The notes: generated from the sequence alone by a model not told the origin. A stretch of 64,000 bases of DNA from Ascaphus truei (GCA_036426205.1 CM071570.1:53403087-53467086); one strand, 5' to 3'; shown: positions 31,118-42,889, counted from the first letter of the stretch. Program-made: numbers and translations.

Positions 31118-32447
31118 ATTGTTAGGAGAAAGGTGCAGCCTCTATTAATGAACAATTGGTTAACTGAGGAAGATGTGCATAGACAAATTGATCAAATAAA
31201 AGTAAATAAAGCACCAGGACCAGATAGTATACACCCAAGGTTTCTTAAGGAGCTAAGCTCAGTAATAACCAAACCATTACATTTAATATTTAAAGACTCA
31301 ATTTCCACAGGCTCAGTACCACAAGATTGGTGTAAAGCAATTATTAAAAAGGGACCTACAACCGGGGAATTACAGACCTGTAAGCCTGACATCAATAGTG
31401 GGGACGCTGCTGGAAAGTTTAGTATGGAATAATATTCCAGAATACTTCATGGATAACACAATTATTAGTAATAGTCAGTATGGATTTTCGAAGGATAGGT
31501 CGTGCCAAACTAACCTTATTAGTTTAGTTGAGGAGGTAAGTAAGAATTTAGACCAAAGTAATGCAGTTGATGTGGTCTACTTAGATTTTGCAAAGGCAAA
31601 ATAAAGGGCCTTTTTCCGGGTACAAATATTTGCACCTAGATTGAAAACTGGTTGAAGGATAGACAGCAGAGATTTGTTATAAATTGAAACTTTTCAGGTT
31701 GGGCTAAAGTTGTAAGTGGAGTATCTCAAGGATCAGTACTGGGAACCATGCTTTTTAACTTGTTTACTAATGACCTTGAGGTTGGTATAGAGAGTAAAGT
31801 CTCCATCTTTGCTGTTGAAACGAAATTGTGTACGGATGTCATTTCTCTCCAGAATGACTTGGATAAACTGGAAACCTGGGCAAATTAGATTTAATACAGA
31901 TAAATGTTCAGTTATGGAAGGAAAGTAAGCATAATTATGCCCCTTTATAAAGCATTAGTAAGACCACACCTTGAATATGGAGTACAGTTTTTGGCACCAC
32001 TCCATAAAAAAGGTATCGAACTGGAAAAGTGCAGAGAAGAGCAACCAAATGAAAAATGGGGATGGAAAATCTCACTTATGAGGAGAGGCTAGCTAAATTA
32101 GATTTGTTTACATTAGAAAAGAGGTATCGAGGAGGGGATATGATAACTATATACAAATATATTCGGAGACAATGCAAGAAGCTTTCAAAAGAACTATTCA
32201 TCCCAATAGCAGTACAAACGATACAGGGTCATCCCTTAGGGTTGGAGGAAAGGAGATTTCATCAGCAACAAGGAAAGGGTTCTTTACAGTAAGGGCAATT
32301 TCAATATGGAATTCATTACCCATGGAAACTGATGGCAAATACAATAGACATCTTAAAAAAAGGTTGGATATCTTTGTTGAAAGGAAAGGTATACAGGGAT
32401 ATACCTAATGAATAAACATGGGAAGGATGTTGATCCAGGGTATGATG
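31118..32447 (+). mobile_element. CR1 LINE fragment, plus strand
   Basis: A 1.3-kb CR1 copy covering nearly all of the RT. It is truncated at both ends and broken by frameshifts. It is the reverse orientation of the CR1 pieces at 17041-17672 and 25553-26712, and overlaps both in sequence content. Confidence 0.85.
31133..32408 (+). pseudogene. CR1 reverse transcriptase, degenerate
   Basis: Successive frames read INQIKVNKAPGPDSIHPRFL-like text at 31133-31432, SQYGFSKDRSCQTNLI and VVYLDFAKA at 31398-31604, VSGVSQGSVLGTMLFNLF near 31720, then [20 protein letters not shown] and [19 protein letters not shown] at 31904-32292. The catalytic motif has decayed from FADDTKL to FAVETKL, so the enzyme would be dead even with the frame repaired. 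A segment between the FADD and MPLYKALV motifs is deleted. Confidence 0.85.
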
Positions 32448-32549
32448 GAGTCATCCTTGGATGATGTTTCACTGATGTAATGAGAGTGGAGTTTCTTGTG
32501 TTTCTGATGGCCTAGGTGCATGTTGAGTTAACTTTTATCTGTTACAGAC

Positions 32550-33275
32550 TGTAAGGATTGGACCTTGGTCCTGCCCCTGTGATGCGTCCCGTGACGCATC
32601 GGGTGACGCCCCTTGTGTATGCGCTGTGCGCAAGTTCTGTAGTACTCCTGCCGTCACTGGACCTAGGCTCCGCCCCCGCAACACATCCCGCGACGCAACA
32701 GAGGACGTTCTTGTCTCCACTTCATGCCAACGTCGCAATACCAGGGGCACTCGAGGGGTTAATGCTATCAGCAACTACTCCTCACCTGCGATGCACTCCG
32801 CCCCTGTTTACCAGTGGACAGAATATGTGTGATGACTCATTGCCTGCAGCCTTCTCATTGGTTCTCTGTTCTTTATATGCTCAGAAAGCCTTGAGGCAAA
32901 TTGGCTGAGCATAAACAACTGTTTATGTTTCAAGTGCTTGCCTCAATCATCCTGCTGCCCTGCTGTTTCTCTGTGCATTCTGTCTTGCTCTCTTATACCT
33001 TTTGACCTCAGCTTGTACCTGGAGCTCTGCCTTCTCTGACCCCTGGACCTCGGCTTCGCACAAAGACCATTATGACCTCTCGACTCCTGGACTCCGGCTA
33101 CGCACAACGACTGTCTGACTTCTCCTATCCTAGATCACGGCGAGTATCACGACTATTCTGACCTCTCCAACCCTGACCCAGCTACACGACTACGACTCGA
33201 TTATTGGTCGGTGTATTCAGACATCCCCACCTCAGCCTTACGGTCCCATCCTGTTTGTGTTGAGCACTCGTTACA
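32550..33275 (+). mobile_element. Solo LTR with 5-bp target duplication
   Basis: A 726-bp LTR starts TGTAAGGATTGG and ends CTCGTTACA. It is flanked by the perfect 5-bp duplication CAGAC at 32545-32549 and 33276-33280. No internal element follows, so it is a solo LTR left by recombination. The second half is rich in ACCTC/GACTCCTGGACTC strings. Diverged minus-strand relatives lie at 38284-39702. Confidence 0.88.
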
Positions 33276-33280
33276 CAGAC

Positions 33281-33714
33281 ATGCTTAAATGTAGTAATTT
33301 TGCTGTGAACAGGATACTGATGGAAAATAACAGTTAGAATAATTTTTATGAGAAAGTGCGAGATATAGCTCGCATTCCTTACTGGGATGTTGGCTGAATG
33401 CCTGGATGTGTTCTGTGATACATTTGTACAGCACAGAAATGTGCCAGACTCAACTGTGGCAAACCTTATAGTATACTCAGGACTGCACGCAGTACAAATT
33501 GATCACAGAATAGCAACTATTGACCAGGCAGTTCATCTTAACCGACGATGGGAGTCCCCTGGTTGTTGATGACATCATGAGCGGTATCCTGAGTGCCATA
33601 GAATGCTGAAATATACCCAATAAATTATATTTACTCATAACAACTGGTGTTCGTGTTATTCATGTGTGCACTGGTGGCTGAGATCGACAATCCAAATCAA
33701 TTTCTTGATCAAGT
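33281..33714. other. Spacer with an unrecognised 60-codon frame
   Basis: A frame at 33387-33569 has mixed composition and no family I recognise. I do not call it a gene. Confidence 0.25.
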
Positions 33715-33840
33715 AATTTTCTTGTCAGAACAACTGAGGATTTTTGTTTGCCTTCCTCTGGATCAATATACTGTAAATACAAATATAGGATAAAGTATCT
33801 GTCGTCTAAATTTAGCATAAGTTGAAATTGATGGACATAC
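33715..33840 (-). repeat. CR1 3'-end fragment
   Basis: The complement of the CR1 3' region at 25610-25700 (CTTCCTCTGGATCAATA, TTTAGCATAAGTTGAA). Only the tail remains. Confidence 0.7.
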
Positions 33841-35104
33841 ACTATATATTTTTCTCCTTTTTGAGCACAGATGTCTCTCCACATGTTATCTGGTGGGGAC
33901 TTCTATATAAGTACTTGGGACTGTATTAAAATAGTAGTCCATCTCTCTCTCCCTTATCCGTATCCCACTTTAAGCTGAAGGGAACAGGAGTGATGGGTAT
34001 GTGGCTGTGCAAGCACTAAAGGGATCAGCCAGAGGAAATCAAACACCTTCTAATTCTTAGCTCATGGGTTGAAGTGCATACTGTAGTGTTCTTTATTTTC
34101 TCAAGTGGTAGTAAAACATAAATAAACAAACAATATATAAAGTGTAATCGTACAGAGATGATCACCAAGGAAAAATTATATAGCATGAAATTAATGTTTA
34201 TGTTTTTATTAGATTGTTCAGTAAAGTCATAATACATGACAATGTAGGAATATTCAACTACTTTAAATGTTTTCTTCTTTTCGGCTGTAATGTTTAACCT
34301 TTAGAGTGCCCTATTCACATACCTGTTGTCCTTATGATGTACCAGGCATGTAATGGGCACTTGCTAAGTTTCATGGGGCCGATTCGGCTGGCCAATCCAA
34401 GTGAAACGGAAGTGGAGCTTTCTACATGTTTTTGCATTCTAACTATGACAGCTAGTCTGGTTCTAATAGTCCCTTTGGACCTCCTTGAGTCTGATTGCAT
34501 GATGTTTCTAACTGTAACCTACACTACCTCCTGCCTTTCGGGTTCTACAACACCTAGGCAACTGCTGATTTCATTATCAATACTCTAGGTATCTTGATCC
34601 TCTTTGACTTAAAAAAAGATTCTCAGAAGCATATTCTGGGCTACTTCTTTGGCTCTGCTTTTCTATTTCATTTGGGAATTACATTTTAATAGTATTATAC
34701 AGCATTATTGCTGTGTGCTGATGTTCCATTCTTGCACTGAATTCTTTCATGTTATAATCCATCACAGTGTATTGTTTTCTTTTCTCTGTTTACTGTGTTG
34801 TAATTAATTGCCATGTGCGTGAAGATTAATTGGTTTACACTTGTATATATCCACAGTAATCACAATTGGTTCCTCACCAGATTGCACTTATTGCTCTGTG
34901 ATACTTTCCTCTTCAGTTATAATTCACTATTGTAGAGTGAAAAAAGAGTGATCTGCGCTCATATAATTGTGATTATTGTGCTCAATTATGTTGCTTAGTG
35001 CAAAAATTAAAATGTTAGGAATAACAATTGGAAAAAAACCTGTTACAAAGGAAGGGAGGTTGTGCTGCTGTGCTCGTGGGATGGTTCCACAAACGGAAAC
35101 TAGT
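33841..35104. other. AT-rich spacer
   Basis: No repeat shared with the rest of the window and no coding recognised. Confidence 0.3.
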
Positions 35105-35775
35105 ACAAAAACAAAAAGAGAAACAGTGCAAAAAACCTCATAGTGTAGTATATTAAAAATTATTTATATTGGTGAAACAGGTGAGTATTGCACGTACATC
35201 AAAAATATGTAAACTTAGCATGACATGTATATGGACATGTTACCACTCTGCAGTCTGCAACCGTGGATACGATGGTATTTATCACCGGATCAATTCTCCT
35301 CTTACAGTCCCGTGTGGCAGTCCTTATGTGTCCTCCACTCGAATAGATCGAGACCCCTTGCTGCAAGGAGAAGGCACAGCCACCGCTATCACGGAAAGAA
35401 GGGCTCCCTTGCCGGTTCCTCAGCGTCAGCTCACCGCACACACGCCAGTGACATCATCAGGTGTCGCCGACAGAGTGTCTTACGTCGTGTCTTTTGCAGG
35501 TTACCAGCAAAAGCAGCCAGAGAATGTCCCGTATGGAAATAGGTATTTGCAATAAAAATAAACCTCAATAGGTGATAATAGGAACGCGCCCTCTTCTATC
35601 CTATGATATACTTCGTCAGGGAATTCCCAGTAACATATCCATATACATGTCATGCTAAGTTTACATATTTTTGATGTACGTGCAATACTCACCTGTTTCA
35701 CCAATATAAATAATTTTTATTATACTACACTATGAGGTTTTTTGCGCTATTTCTCTTTTTGTTTTTGTACTTCAC
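35105..35775. mobile_element. Foldback element, Penelope-like
   Basis: Inverted arms of about 145 bp at 35105-35250 and 35628-35775 share ATAAATTATTTTTAATA-like text, GGTGAGTATTGCACGTACAT and AAACTTAGCATGACATGTAT. Both arms therefore encode the same spurious peptide. The loop contains a decayed hammerhead-type string on the minus strand at 35586-35619 (CTGACGAA kept, GAAA lost). Confidence 0.7.
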
Positions 35776-36960
35776 TATTGTGAATCAGACATGAAGGACA
35801 CCTAGACTTAATTTGTTTAATTTATGGTTTTATAAATTTCCAAACGGAAAATAAATGTTAATGCTATTATCTAACCTCTTCTAGAGATGGTGCTTTGTAC
35901 ATGGCCTAAAAAATATATTTGCACTATGTCATACTTGGTAACCACTTTCAGGAGCAAGGTCCCAATTTTCTTAATTCTCTGCTGAATTCCATTTGCTATC
36001 ATAAATATCCAAAATACTTGAACTTGGTAAGTTGTTTTTATCAAAGTCATTCCAAAACTAATTAACATTAGCTAATAGTTCTATACTTCACTGTAGATGA
36101 AGTAGGTTAAACCTTAGAGATACCTAATGTAATTCTGCAAAACATATAACAGTAATTACATTTAAACACAAACTCCTTTTACTGATGTGGCAACCATTTT
36201 TGCTGGTAATTAAACAGATGCACCTTATTTATAACAGAATCATTATTTTACATGTTTTTGTGGTATATAAATGCAGAATCCAGTATATTGGGATTTTTTT
36301 GCAAACGACAATATATCTCTTTTAATAAAACTATATATCTCAATGATTATTCATATGTATGGTGTATTGTGATATTTTATACTGGCTAATAAACAGGAAA
36401 TGTGCAATTGCACAAAATATATTGATTTTGACTTAGAAAAAATGGCAGCATTGAGATAAAAAAAAAAATACACCATCAGAGAGTTTAAAAATCAGCACAG
36501 ATATTTGCATGCTTAAGTGTATGTTTCAGTACAGTACATGGGTCAATGAAGCATATCATTTGTCTTTCCTTTACTTAGGGTTTGCTGCAGCAGGAAACAG
36601 TTTCAGCTTGAGCAATGTTTAAATGTGTCAAAAATGAGAAAGAAAGGCGTATTTGTCACCTGTTCCTTCTAGCTAGAAGCTCGTTAGTTGATGCACTCCG
36701 GGACTATTAAAACATAACATTTATTGAGTTTCAAGTTAAAATAAAGTCTACATACAGTACATGAAAAATAAGGAATATAATATATAATTAAAATGGAGGA
36801 TGGTGGGAGTGAAAGGGTGGGGATGGGGTGTATTACCCCATACATATAATCCTTTAATAAATAAATGGGTATATGTTATTAGCACCCCATAACCCTTGAC
36901 CTAAATATGGTAATAGTATCTCTGTGTTGCCTCTGAGTATGTTGCTGAGATGTCCAATGT
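35776..36960. other. AT-rich spacer
   Basis: Low-GC sequence without recognised elements. The last 150 bp lead into a hammerhead-bearing segment. Confidence 0.3.
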
Positions 36961-36962
36961 TA

Positions 36963-37014
36963 TCCGCCCCTGACGAATCTCCGTGTAGGAGGGAAACGCG
37001 TGAGGCGTCTGGCG
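36963..37014 (+). ncRNA. Hammerhead-type motif with GUC site
   Basis: CTGACGA at 36970-36976, an extra A, stem II CTCC-GTGTA-GGAG, GAAA at 36993-36996, stem III CGC-GTGAG-GCG, then GUC ending at 37009. Stem I can form four pairs (CGCC 36965-36968 with GGCG 37011-37014) with one mismatch next to the cleavage site. It is one of the better-formed copies. Confidence 0.5.
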
Positions 37015-37589
37015 TAGTGACGTCATTTGGGAGGAGGTCTGGAGTCAAGCATTGTTGGTAATCTGTATCCTCCTTGAGGTTGCTACACACTTGCTGCAGG
37101 CGGCTTGGCAATTGCATGCCGTCTGAACCTCACATGCTGCCTTGTTAATGTGCTCGTGTGTTTCTGTGTGCTGCTTGAGGTTTGATATACCAGGCACCGC
37201 CGTGTGCATTCTCAATCCACATGATTTGTATATATTATTTGTTCACTTGGTGTCTTTCTACAGTGTACTTTGTTACACATTTGATTCAGTGCTACAATAT
37301 ATGGAGAGAGGTTTCTATATAATATACATTACCATCAGAGGATATTTTTTCATGGACATGAGATGCATTGCTAATTAAAGTATTACAGTAGTATTATTAT
37401 ATCATCTTCTGCATATTAGTTGGTCTTAGCATAATCGCTGGCTATACCTCTCTTTGGTTACACTGACACCAATTAGTGATTTTTTATTGGATATACCAAC
37501 AATTACACAGTGGATTGTTAATCTCTGATAATTGTATCTGCAGCAACAGTCTCTCTCTAGCACACAGAGTATTTTGCTTGTAATGTTAG
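37015..37589. other. Spacer
   Basis: No feature recognised. Confidence 0.3.
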
Positions 37590-38253
37590 ATAATAGTGCA
37601 CCTCAAATCAGATGCATTTTAAGAAACCCCAACCCTCTCTAATAGCGCATCTGAGATCAGATGCATTGTAAGGAACCCCAACCCTATCTAATAGTGNNNN
37701 NNNNNNNNNNNNNNNNNNNNNNNNNNNNNNNNNNNNNNNNNNNNNNNNNNNNNNNNNNNNNNNNNNNNNNNNNNNNNNNNNNNNNNNNNNNNNNNNNNNN
37801 NNNNNNNNNNNNNNNNNNNNNNNNNNNNNNNNNNNNNNNNNNNNNNNNNNNNNNNNNNNNNNNTTGTAAGGAACACCAACTCTCTCTCATAGCGAGTCTG
37901 AGATCAGATGTATTGTAAAGAATCCCAACCCTCTCTCATAGCGAGTCTGAGATCAGATGCATTGTAAGGAACACTAACCCTCTCTCATAGTGAGTCTGAG
38001 ATCAGATGCATTGTAAGGAACCCCAACTCTCTCTCATAGCGAGTCTGAGATCAGATGTATTGTAAAGAATCCCAACCCTCTCTCATAGCGAGTCTGAGAT
38101 CAGTAGCATTGTAAGGAACCCCAACTCTCTCTAATAGCGTGTCTGAGATCAGATGAATTGTAAATTATTCTATGTTGGGTACAATTTTAAAATGACCTGA
38201 ACATTACAGGGAACCCTTTAGGGGTGCCTGGGAACCCTAGTTGAAAAACACTG
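37590..38253. repeat. 49-bp tandem array grown inside a hAT MITE
   Basis: At least nine units of 49 bp resembling ATAGCGAGTCTGAGATCAGA plus TGCATTGTAAGGAACCCCAA and CCCTCTCTC. Two units with TGTATTGTAAAGAATCCC (at 37909 and 38056) lie exactly 147 bp apart, a three-unit higher-order period. The array runs into a hAT MITE right end (TTGAAAAACACTG at 38241-38253), and ordinary MITE copies at 3903-4181 and 16393-16602 hold only one or two units. The left MITE end is missing. Confidence 0.8.
37697..37863. other. Assembly gap (N)
   Basis: 167 undetermined bases within the tandem array. The true number of repeat units is therefore unknown. Confidence 1.
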
Positions 38254-38283
38254 CTGTAAGCTCTTTGGGGCAGGGTTTCACTA

Positions 38284-39702
38284 GTGCTCACCACAAACAG
38301 GACGGGACCGCGAGGCTGAGGTGGGGATGGTGATATACACCGACCTACAACCGCATAACCGTGTCCGGAGTGCAGAGTGAAGGTCGTGTAGCCGGGTCAG
38401 GGTAGGAGAGGTCAGAATGGTCATTATACTCGCCATGGTCTGAGGTTGGAGAAGTCGAATGATCGTTGTGTGTGGCGGGGGTCCAGGAGTAGAGAAGTTG
38501 TGAGTCAAATACAAGCCAAGGTCAGGGGTCAGAGAAGGCAGCGGTCCGGGTACAAGCTGAGGTCAAGGTAACAGAAATCAAGGCAGAATGCAAGAGCAAC
38601 AGCAGGGCAGCAGGATGCTTGAGGCAAGCGCTTGAAACATAAACAGAAATTTATGCTCAGCCAATTTGCATAAGAGCTGGTTGAGCATATTGTAACGAGT
38701 GCTCACCACAAACAGGACGGGACCGCACGGCTGAGGTGGGGATGTTAGGAGACGCCGACCAACAACCGCGCAACCGCGTCCGGATTGCAGATTTGTAGTC
38801 ATGTAGCTGGGTCAGGGTAGGAGAGGTCATGATAGTCGTAATACTCACTGGGGTCTAGGATAGGAGAAGTCGGATGGTCGTTGTGCATAGCCGGGGTCCA
38901 GGAGTAGAGAGGTCAGAATGGTCGTTGCGCGTAGCCGAGGTCCAGGGGTCAGAGAAGGTAGAGGTCCGTGTACAAGCTGAGGTCAGAGGTAAACAAAGGC
39001 AATGCAGAATGCAAAGCAGCAACAGGATGCTTGAGGCAAGCACACGAAACATAAACACAGGGTTTATGCTCAGCCAATTTGCCTCACTGCTGGCTGAACA
39101 TATAAGGAGCAGGGAGCCAATAGGAAAGCTCCTCCAGGCTGTGAGTCATGCATAATTATAGGTAGGCTGTGTACTGAAAGGCAGTGGTGGAGTGTATCAC
39201 AGCTGTGGAGTAATTGGCAGCATAAACCCCTCAAGTGCCCCTGGTATTGCAGAGCCGATGTGAAGTCAGAACAGTGACGCCCTCCATCGCGTCACGGGAC
39301 GCGGCGTGGGGATGGAGTCTAGATCTGGTCCTGGTAGAAGTACTGTGGCGCTTGGGTTGTCACCCGACGCGTCACGGAGCAGGACCGAGGTCCAATCCTC
39401 ACACATATAAAGAACAAAGAGCCAAAGGGAAGGCTGCAGGCAATGAGTCATCACAGGTAGACTGTGAACTGATAGGCAGGGGCGGAGTGTATCGCAGCTT
39501 TGGAGTAATTAATGTTGTTAACCCCTCGAGTGCCTTTGGTAATGCGACGTGGGTGTGTAGTGGAGACAGGAACGTCCACCGTTGCATAACGGGACGCGGC
39601 ACGGGGGCGGAGCTTAGGTCCGGTCTTGGCAGAAGTAGTCCAGCGCTTGCACGCAGTGCACCCAACACGTCACAGGGGCGGACCCGAGGTCCAATCCTCA
39701 CA
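38284..39702 (-). mobile_element. LTR with tandemly duplicated halves, minus strand
   Basis: Related to the solo LTR at 32550-33275. The 3' half occurs twice (about 38284-38690 and 38697-39103, each ~407 bp, with CTCACCACAAACAGGACGGG). The 5' half also occurs twice (about 39110-39402 and 39406-39702, with GGTCCAATCCTCACA). LTR-type ends are seen at 38691 (TGTAACGAG) and 39702. No internal coding. Confidence 0.7.
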
Positions 39703-40005
39703 CAGGGTCTCCCCTTGCCTTATGTTGTCATTTACTTGCTTCCCTTATACATACAATTATACATACATTGTGCACATACATTCCAAGATGTAATCACTAA
39801 AACATATGATAGCCATTGGGTATGAGGAACTATAGTTTTAAAATAAAAAAATTGTGTGTGCCGAGCACGCATATTTTAAAACAGGCACCTATACCGACGA
39901 GGAGAGGCAGATCAGCGGGCACCACGATGCAGGAAGAAAGTTTCTGAGGCTGGACTGTGCTGTATGGAAAATCCTTTATTGACAAATGGTTAAATAGCCG
40001 CACAA

Positions 40006-41139
40006 TTGCGACAGGTGGTAGTCTGGAATGCCAACCCAAACCAATACTGTTGGCTAGATATAGAATCATATTACGCCGGAACGCCTTCACTACCAGCTTA
40101 TCTTTGGTCCCTGAGCAGGGAAGACATGCAGAATAGTAAACTTAAATTAGGCCCAATGAGACACACATGGGAGATCTGGACGAGATGCAAATATAAATTT
40201 AAGCTCACTTCGCCCCAATCCCAACTCATACCAATTCACAAAAACCCGAAATTCCCTCCTGGTTGTGAGCCCAGACAATTGGATCAATTCAAAGTAAAAA
40301 ATATTAGAACGATCGCTGACCTCTTGAGTATTGGAGAATTCCTGAGCTATCAAAATCTACAAACCAAATATGAAATAGCAAGGCTGGACGTATTTAAGTA
40401 TCTACAAATTCGGCACTTTGTTCGAACCTTATCCCCAACGTTGAAATTTCCCCCTCTCACAGTTTTTGAGCGGCTCTGTCGAGAAACAGGCCACCAGAAA
40501 GGTCTTATAACACAAATTTACGCAGTATTAGAAAGGGCTATAGAAGCCCCCACCCATGATTATATGCTGCATTGGGCAGCAGAATTGGGCATAGTTATAG
40601 ACCGAGAGGACTGGGAAAGAATTTGGGAGAATGCCTCAGGAACTTCCATATGTACCACAATCAAAGAAAATATATATAAAATACTGTTCCGCTGGTATCT
40701 TACCCCAGTTAGAATAAACCAAATCTACCCCCAGGCGTCCGATCTATGCTGGAGAGGTTGCGGTCAAAGGGGGGACATGGCACACATTTGGTGGACATGT
40801 CCGGAAATTCAAAAATACTGGGGAACCACTCAAAAATTAATAGAAGAGGTCACCGGCCTCAAAATCCCTGTTGACCCGCTGACCTACCTGTTGGCCAGGC
40901 CCTTAGAAAATGTGGACCGACCAACAAGTAAATTAATCTCCTTCATCTTAACAGCGGCTAGATGTGCAGTGGCAGCCGCCTGGAAGAAAGTGTCTCCCCC
41001 CTCAAGACAAACGATAAAAAATAGGATACAAGAGGTAATGAACATGGAGAAACTATCGGCTTTCTTAAAAAGATCCACGGACTCCTTTAATAAAACATGG
41101 GACCCGTGGTTAACCCATATGGCACCCCCACGCCCCTAA
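40006..41139 (+). CDS. L1/Tx1 ORF2 C-terminal fragment, open frame
   Basis: A 377-codon uninterrupted frame encoding only the part of ORF2 that follows the reverse transcriptase. It begins RQVVVWNANPNQYCWLDIES, the counterpart of RQAVVWNNPPSSACWLEIET in the older copy at 8204-8530. It continues through FKYLQIRHFVRTLSP and the knuckle CWRGCGQRGDMAHIWWTCP, and ends TWDPWLTHM. The first codon is TTG, not ATG; the frame is simply cut off by 5' truncation, so it is not an independent gene. Lack of stops suggests a fairly recent insertion. No RT or endonuclease is present. Confidence 0.88.
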   Translation: MRQVVVWNANPNQYCWLDIESYYAGTPSLPAYLWSLSREDMQNSKLKLGPMRHTWEIWTRCKYKFKLTSPQSQLIPIHKNPKFPPGCEPRQLDQFKVKNIRTIADLLSIGEFLSYQNLQTKYEIARLDVFKYLQIRHFVRTLSPTLKFPPLTVFERLCRETGHQKGLITQIYAVLERAIEAPTHDYMLHWAAELGIVIDREDWERIWENASGTSICTTIKENIYKILFRWYLTPVRINQIYPQASDLCWRGCGQRGDMAHIWWTCPEIQKYWGTTQKLIEEVTGLKIPVDPLTYLLARPLENVDRPTSKLISFILTAARCAVAAAWKKVSPPSRQTIKNRIQEVMNMEKLSAFLKRSTDSFNKTWDPWLTHMAPPRP

Positions 41140-41473
41140 CTCAAAAACACAAAGTAAAAAGAACGAGTCTAGAAACTCCAATAGAAATACTCTGAGGACG
41201 TGATAAGCAACAGGTATTCCCCCCTCCCCCCTTCCCCCCCCCCCTCCCCACCTTCCCCCCATCTCCCTTTCCATACTCTGACTCTCTGTTTCCATTCTCG
41301 CGCCCCCCTTACTACCCCAGGAGGGTCAGGGGGGCGATGAGCTTTCCTCTCTCTTTCTGGTTTCTTTAACCAAAAAATTAAGAAAACTTGTATTAGGCTG
41401 TATTAACATATATAACATGTATATTGTGAAATAAGTATTTGCCTAATAAAAACCTTTGGAAAAAAAAAAAAAA
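41140..41473 (+). other. L1 3' UTR and A tail
   Basis: Contains a C-rich stretch at 41219-41262, the phrase CCTAATAAAAACC (41442-41454) as polyadenylation signal, and an A tail. Equivalent to the region at 6906-7177 of the minus-strand copy. Confidence 0.75.
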
Positions 41474-41714
41474 GCTCTGGAGCCCTGGTTGATTGGGGCC
41501 TCCACCCCAGTATTTTTTGTTCACGCATATTTTAAGTGAAACTTCTTTGTCTTTTGTCACAGTTTTGTCACATAAATTGTATTTGTGTTGGTGAGGTTTT
41601 TAATTAAAAATCAAAATACAATTTCATTGACAAAACGCAAAGAAATTTGACTTAGAACGTGCGTGCTTGGCAGACACCCCCTGTATTAGCTATTTGCACT
41701 CATTGTGAATTCTT

Positions 41715-41905
41715 CATGTGTGTGTGTGTGTATGTATCTGTGTGTGTGTACAGTATGTGTCTGTGGCTGACTGTGTTGGTGTGTGTGTGTGATTGTGTGT
41801 GTGTGAGACAGTGGGTGTCTCTGTGTGTAGCTACCTGTCAGGTTGTGTGACACAGGGTGTGTGTGAAACAGGGTATGTGTGACACAGGGTGTTGGTGGGT
41901 GTGCA
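41715..41905. repeat. TG-rich simple repeat
   Basis: Imperfect TG tract interspersed with CTG, CTGTG and CAGGGTG variants. Confidence 0.85.
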
Positions 41906-41910
41906 TGTGG

Positions 41911-42130
41911 GTGGTCTTGGCTCTGTGTCCTCTTCTCCTCTGGTGCTGCTGCTGGCCATGTGCAATGTGCTGCCGAGCTCCAGAAGCCTCTGCACATGTG
42001 CGCTGGGGTGTGTGGGTGTGTGATCTTGGCTCCTTGTCCTCTTCTCCTTTGGTGTTGCTGCTGCCCATGCTCAATGTGCTGCCGAGCTCCAGAGGCCTCT
42101 GCGCATGCGCTGGCTGTGGTAAGACCCTCT
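41911..42130. repeat. 109-bp tandem duplication
   Basis: GTGGTCTTGGCTC (41911) and GTGATCTTGGCTC (42020) start two consecutive copies with shared CCTCTTCTCC, ATGTGCTGCCGAGCTCCAGA and CCTCTGC. The unit resembles that of the minisatellite at 14244-14516. Confidence 0.75.
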
Positions 42131-42889
42131 GCGCATGCGTGGAAGGGGACGGTTGCCGTTGATCTATGCGTATGCAAAGAGATAGACACCTCAGCGCTGG
42201 ATGCCTCAGCACGTCTGCTGATTGCCGCGGATGACTGTGGGCATGGAGGTTAGTGTGGCCTCATTTGCCAGCACTAACAGCACTTCCATAATCTACTTCC
42301 GTCTCCTGGAAAATGGATTTGGTGCCCGCAAAGAAGTTTCACGTCAACATTATGGAACAGATTGGAAGTATGGGGGAAGCCAGAATAGGCAAGTAAGAGA
42401 CAAAAATATGCTTTGTAAACAATTAGATTAGAAAAGGGCATTTTACAAGGAATTCAATGATATGAAATGAAATTTTGAGAGCATATGGTTGGGGGTGGAA
42501 AGGTTGTAAAAAAGAATGGGAAACATGTCACAACATACAGTTTGTAACTTGATCAGAATAGGACAATAAATGGGGAGCGCATCTACTTAATTATATGATA
42601 GAATTCCAATATCTTTGTAAAGCAAAAATGTTTATTCTTCCTTTGTTGTTTATTATTCATTTAAGCATCTGATTTGTTGAGTTATTTTCCTGTGTAATTG
42701 TTATGTTTTAGGTAATGTGTTATTAATTTTGATAAGATGTAACTTGTTATTTGTGTTTGAAACATTTCCCCAGTATAGCATGATCCCTGATCACATTCTC
42801 AGTAGGTATGGTTCACAAACAGTTAGTTAACTATGGAATATTATTATTAACCTTTTATTCGTATGATGCCAATATATTCCTCAGCGCAG
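42131..42889. other. Spacer
   Basis: No feature recognised; AT-rich from 42420 on. Confidence 0.3.

Larger units (their letters stand above)
39866..41535 (+). mobile_element. 5'-truncated L1/Tx1 insertion with 14-bp duplication
   Basis: CACGCATATTTTAA at 39866-39879 and 41522-41535 flanks the insert. The L1 part starts near 39996, runs through the C-terminal ORF2 coding and 3' UTR, and ends in an A tail at 41459-41473. About 115 bp before the L1 part and about 48 bp after the tail lie within the duplication but are not L1. They could be transduced or pre-existing sequence. Confidence 0.75.

Noticed and set aside
33387..33569. Small host gene
   Set aside because: 60 codons with no recognised family, no splice or promoter context.
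35440..35470. Hammerhead motif on the minus strand starting CTGATGATGTCAC
   Set aside because: No GAAA strand follows at a suitable distance.
37661..37918. Frames spanning the N run
   Set aside because: They cross an assembly gap inside a tandem repeat.
41686..42253. Histidine/threonine-rich or cysteine-rich proteins
   Set aside because: Translations of a TG microsatellite and a 109-bp tandem duplication.
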